From positions 3,410,001-3,474,000 of the forward strand of contig NZ_CP151636.1 in assembly GCF_038397745.1 (NCBI RefSeq): a DNA stretch of 64,000 bases. Reading direction: 5' to 3'. Positions 61,702-64,000 of the stretch are shown here, in pieces. Every line of letters starts with the position of its first letter. The first letter of the stretch is position 1. Source of the stretch: Microbacterium sp. LWH11-1.2. GTDB lineage: Bacteria; Actinomycetota; Actinomycetes; Actinomycetales; Microbacteriaceae. Made by a program: the position numbers and the translations under genes. The notes under the pieces are model-generated. The model had not been told where the DNA came from and did not search any database. It saw nothing but the letters and a program-made list of their open reading frames with translations.

Positions 61702-62355
61702 TCATTTGGCGTGTCGTGCAAGTCTCGCTTCCCTGAGTGCGACAATATCGATGTCCAAACCAGCTTCGTTTCCGAGTTCTTCAAGGCCGGTATCGCTGAC
61801 CCAGATTGCTGCACATTCTCGCACCTGGCATTCGGCGGTGGGTTCCTGCCCGTCGCGCCAGACAACGATCAGGTTATCAACCGTGTCGCCGTTCTCGTTG
61901 GTGAACTTGCCGTTCCCACACCTCGTGCATTCGAGACCTCGGAGTGACACGCGGATGGGTGGTTCGATGAGATCCCAGATGCTGGTTGCCCACGCGTCGG
62001 GGTAAGCGGCCAGTCGTTCGTACATGTACTGGTCGATCTCTTCAGTGCGGTGCAGGGTGTGCAGGTGGTCCCAGAACCCGCGCAGGTCTAGCTTCAACTC
62101 CCCGGCTACGGTGACGCGCCATTCCTGCAACCAGGCGCGTGTGACGTTCTGGATGTGCTCGAGCAGGTCGAGGGATTTCACGTCGAGGACGTTGCGGGTG
62201 TTGACTGCTGATCCTCCCCCGTTCTGGTTGCCGTCTGGTACGACGCGTGCACGGAGCATGTCGACGAGTGGTGGGAAGTGTTGTGTTCTTTCGCCTCCAT
62301 CGACGGGCACGACCATCATCCATGGGTCAATCAGTTTCGCGAGACCATCAGACAT
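61702..62355 (-). CDS. DUF7341-like phage protein
   Basis: A 217-residue protein from ATG 62355 (SDGLAKLIDPWMMVVPVDGG). HFPPLVDMLRARVVPDGNQN, GGSAVNTRNVLDVKSLDLLE and a C-terminal CTRCGNGKFTNENGDTVDNL with ECQVREC (a zinc-ribbon-like CxxC...C...C set) match a family of actinophage early proteins (DUF7341-like). The Cys set suggests nucleic-acid binding. It is the last gene of the operon before the terminator. Confidence 0.7.
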   Translation of the reverse strand: MSDGLAKLIDPWMMVVPVDGGERTQHFPPLVDMLRARVVPDGNQNGGGSAVNTRNVLDVKSLDLLEHIQNVTRAWLQEWRVTVAGELKLDLRGFWDHLHTLHRTEEIDQYMYERLAAYPDAWATSIWDLIEPPIRVSLRGLECTRCGNGKFTNENGDTVDNLIVVWRDGQEPTAECQVRECAAIWVSDTGLEELGNEAGLDIDIVALREARLARHAK

Positions 62356-62536
62356 TCGCTTCTCCCTTGCGTGCTGCAATATCTAGGCCGTACAGGATGG
62401 TCTGTCGAACCATGTCCGCGCGGCTCGGGTTCTGTAAAGCGAGAAGCCGGATGAGGCCGGGGATCGCGTTGATGTCCTGCTTTTCGAGCGCAAGATGGAT
62501 CCCGCGCTCAATCTGTGCGTCAGTGAACTCAGACAT
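62348..62536 (-). CDS. Small helical phage protein
   Basis: A 62-residue helical protein from ATG 62536: SEFTDAQIERGIHLALEKQD, then INAIPGLIRLLALQNPSRAD. It overlaps both neighbours by eight bases. No family known. Confidence 0.6.
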   Translation of the reverse strand: MSEFTDAQIERGIHLALEKQDINAIPGLIRLLALQNPSRADMVRQTILYGLDIAARKGEANV

Positions 62537-62744
62537 TGCTCCCCTCCCGGAGAACTTCCCAGTCATCTACCCAGGACACCATCTCGCCAGAGTTCATTGG
62601 ACCACCGCTCCACGATCCCTGATCCGCAAACCAACGGTTGCTTCCGTCGGCCGCCTTTCGTGCCGCGGACCATGCAAGCTCGCTGTACACGACCGCATTA
62701 CCTCCGAGAGCGTCTAGCTTGTCCTGTACTTGTTGGTTGCTCAT
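62529..62744 (-). CDS. Small hypothetical phage protein
   Basis: A 71-residue protein (SNQQVQDKLDALGGNAVVYS; WFADQGSWSGGPMNSGEMVS). GGAAAG lies before the ATG. It is Trp-rich in its second half, and overlaps the next gene by eight bases. No function recognised. Confidence 0.6.
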   Translation of the reverse strand: MSNQQVQDKLDALGGNAVVYSELAWSAARKAADGSNRWFADQGSWSGGPMNSGEMVSWVDDWEVLREGSNV

Positions 62745-62755
62745 CGGCTTTCCTT

Positions 62756-62845
62756 TCAGCAGAAGTCCCCGACCCCGATTGGGGCGAGGTCAATCTCTTT
62801 GTCGAACATGTCGTGAGAACTGTCATACGAGAACGGTGTGCACAT
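62756..62845 (-). CDS. Micro-protein after the Cys-rich protein
   Basis: A 29-residue protein (CTPFSYDSSHDMFDKEIDLA) whose ATG shares a base with the stop of the Cys-rich gene (TGATG). Very short, so support is limited to the overlap and the lack of any other gene here. Confidence 0.4.
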   Translation of the reverse strand: MCTPFSYDSSHDMFDKEIDLAPIGVGDFC

Positions 62846-62970
62846 CAGGCGACCCCATGACATGCACACGAACAGTTGGTGTTCGGGCATCCTTTGTGTT
62901 CCGTGGTTGACGGGAACGCACAGAAACCCGAACGCGTCATACGAACCTGCGACTTCGACGGCTCAGTCAT
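62845..62970 (-). CDS. Cys-rich micro-protein
   Basis: A 41-residue protein (TEPSKSQVRMTRSGFCAFPS) ending in HKGCPNTNCSCACHGVA, a CPxxxCxCxCH cluster that recurs in tiny actinophage proteins and probably binds zinc. Its ATG overlaps the preceding stop (ATGA), and its stop overlaps the next start. Confidence 0.6.
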   Translation of the reverse strand: MTEPSKSQVRMTRSGFCAFPSTTEHKGCPNTNCSCACHGVA

Positions 62971-63236
62971 CGACGCACCTGCTCCGGCTCGTGTTCCTCG
63001 TTCTCGATGCGATCGGCTTCGTCGTCAAGTGCGCCCACCCATCCGCCAAAACGCTTTTCGGCAGCCCATTCGGCGCGAACGCGCGAAGCCATGTTGCGTA
63101 GCGCGTCGGCTTGGAGGCGTCGGATCACGGGAGACGCCAAGATCGCGTCGGCAGTGCGGTGGTTCTCGTCCGGCTTCTCAAAACCGTCTTCAATGATCTG
63201 GGCTAGCTCGTCTCGGATGCTCTGCGGCTTGTTCAT
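62967..63236 (-). CDS. Small hypothetical phage protein
   Basis: An 89-residue helical, charged protein (SIRDELAQIIEDGFEKPDEN; ALRNMASRVRAEWAAEKRFG; ALDDEADRIENEEHEPEQ). This pattern recurs in phage early regions with no known role. It overlaps both neighbours by four bases. Confidence 0.6.
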   Translation of the reverse strand: MNKPQSIRDELAQIIEDGFEKPDENHRTADAILASPVIRRLQADALRNMASRVRAEWAAEKRFGGWVGALDDEADRIENEEHEPEQVRR

Positions 63237-63391
63237 GTTCTCTCCGTTTCGTGTCCGTAGTCGTATGCGAGGTCGTCACGGCAACCACACCGGATGCTCA
63301 CCGCTTGGGTTGTGATGACCGCGCGACCACCAAGCACCTCACCCGTGTCGATGAGCGTGAGGTATGGCGTGTGGCTAGAAAGGTGTGTCAT
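63233..63391 (-). CDS. Small hypothetical phage protein
   Basis: A 52-residue protein from ATG 63391 within the end of ssb: THLSSHTPYLTLIDTGEVLG, then GRAVITTQAVSIRCGCRDDL. A beta-rich small protein with a CGC pair. No family known. Confidence 0.55.
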   Translation of the reverse strand: MTHLSSHTPYLTLIDTGEVLGGRAVITTQAVSIRCGCRDDLAYDYGHETERT

Positions 63392-63797
63392 CGCCGAAGC
63401 TTCCCGGTGTCGTCCACGCATCAGACTGCGCGGGTGCCGGTGCCGACTGTGCTGACGGCTGTTCTGCGCGCGGGATGACACCCAACGTCCCAAACCGGAT
63501 CGACAATGCAGCATCCGTGGTCCCGTCCGTCTTCTGGAAAACACGCAACTCCGGCTGACCGGTTACCGTCACCAGTGTCCCCTTACGAACCGCGGCAACG
63601 ATCGCCTCAGCATCCGCCTCCCAGAACGACGCCTGCACCCACAGTGTTGCGCCGGCATCCTCCCACTGGTTCGTCTGCTTGTTGAGTCGGCGCGGGGTGT
63701 GCGGGATGGATACGTTCGTGACCGCTTTGCCCTGATGGTTCCCGAGCTCGGGATCCTTCGCCACGAAACCCTCGATGGTCGTTGTTGCCTTACTCAT
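63375..63797 (-). CDS. ssb: Single-stranded DNA-binding protein
   Basis: A 140-residue phage SSB from ATG 63797, with GAAAGG eight bases upstream. The OB fold is clear: TTIEGFVAKDPELGNHQGKA, then ATLWVQASFWEADAEAIVAA, then GTLVTVTGQPELRVFQKTDG. A Gln/Ala/Pro-rich linker leads to the acidic end FGDDTPF, the tip that recruits partner proteins. It serves phage replication or recombination, next to a probable nuclease. Confidence 0.92.
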   Translation of the reverse strand: MSKATTTIEGFVAKDPELGNHQGKAVTNVSIPHTPRRLNKQTNQWEDAGATLWVQASFWEADAEAIVAAVRKGTLVTVTGQPELRVFQKTDGTTDAALSIRFGTLGVIPRAEQPSAQSAPAPAQSDAWTTPGSFGDDTPF

Positions 63798-63798
63798 G

Positions 63799-64000
63799 TC
63801 AGAGCCTTTCGTTGATGATCTGTTGGATTGCTTCGGGGCGAAATGGGTTCGGGTTGGGTGGCTGCTTGTCGGTCTCACGTTCGCCACCCAAAAGCACGGC
63901 GAAGTCTTCGAGAGTCATGGTCACGAGCTGGTCTTTCGCCTGCCCCTTGCCGTGACGCTTATGTACGACGACGGCAACCTTGGCGTCAGCGTTACCCCGC
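63799..64000 (-). CDS. Probable phage nuclease (PD-(D/E)XK or Holliday-junction resolvase-like), 5' part off the window
   Basis: Only the last 66 residues are visible. GNADAKVAVVVHKRHGKGQA followed by DQLVTMTLEDFAVLLGG is like the C-terminus of small phage PD-(D/E)XK nucleases and resolvases, which end in a VVVHKR strand and a TMTLxDF helix. The catalytic part lies beyond 64,000. It ends one base before the ssb start codon, so the two are co-translated. Naming is tentative. Confidence 0.5.
   Translation of the reverse strand, partial: RGNADAKVAVVVHKRHGKGQAKDQLVTMTLEDFAVLLGGERETDKQPPNPNPFRPEAIQQIINERL

Noticed and set aside
61449..61865. Frames around the early-operon terminator, one on each strand
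   Set aside because: The rightward one has no ribosome site and runs through the terminator; the leftward one is a shadow of the 217-residue gene.

Overview
The window is a high-GC actinobacterial chromosome segment, most like Microbacterium or another member of the Microbacteriaceae. The evidence is gene order, the style of the proteins (long low-complexity Rho N-terminus, DUF5684, DUF2993 and DUF3263 proteins), and several genes apparently expressed as leaderless transcripts from a TANNNT box 6 nt before the start codon. Positions 1 to about 31,366 are host backbone; from about 31,367 to the right edge (64,000) lies a large part of a siphovirus-type prophage with visibly less GC-biased codons. 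No CRISPR array, insertion sequence, integrase or immunity repressor was seen.

Host part. The left edge holds a partial FtsK/SpoIIIE-type translocase, a PP2C phosphatase, an aldo/keto reductase, a DUF5684 membrane protein and yaaA. Next, read leftward, is the F1Fo ATP synthase operon (atpI-B-E-F-H-A-G-D-C), preceded by wecA, tsaC and prmC. Two features are unusual: an epsilon subunit of only 86 residues, and an atpB whose conserved N-terminus has no ATG, GTG or TTG start. cysK-cysE read rightward. Leftward again come a small four-helix membrane protein, prfA, rho, thrB, hom, lysA, a DUF2993 protein and argS. Inserted rightward are a YihY/BrkB protein, a hydrolase-TetR-hydrolase operon with a palindrome over its promoter, and a secreted SGNH hydrolase.

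Prophage. It abuts a tRNA-Arg(CCG) gene, the probable integration site. The late genes run leftward from terminase to tail tip: TerS, TerL, portal, MuF-like protein, scaffold, capsid, connectors, tail terminator, major tail protein, the tail chaperone pair with a canonical -1 slippery site, tape measure, minor tail proteins, M23 endolysin, two holin-like proteins, a GH16-like protein, an SGNH-hydrolase tail protein with seven exact 20-residue repeats, and a pectate-lyase-like tailspike. Intrinsic terminators subdivide the operon. Three rightward modules (a 109-residue protein, a four-gene cassette with a ribbon-helix-helix protein, and a lipoprotein) sit against the late operon, each behind a leaderless-type promoter; an acyltransferase follows the late terminator. 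These look like lysogeny-expressed accessory genes.

Right of the terminase lie two HNH endonucleases, a block of eight overlapping micro-genes bracketed by TTAGTAA-bearing DNA elements, a metallophosphoesterase, an unusual tRNA, more small early genes, SSB and the end of a probable nuclease. Many of the micro-genes are shorter than usual ORF cut-offs and were read directly from overlapping stop/start junctions.
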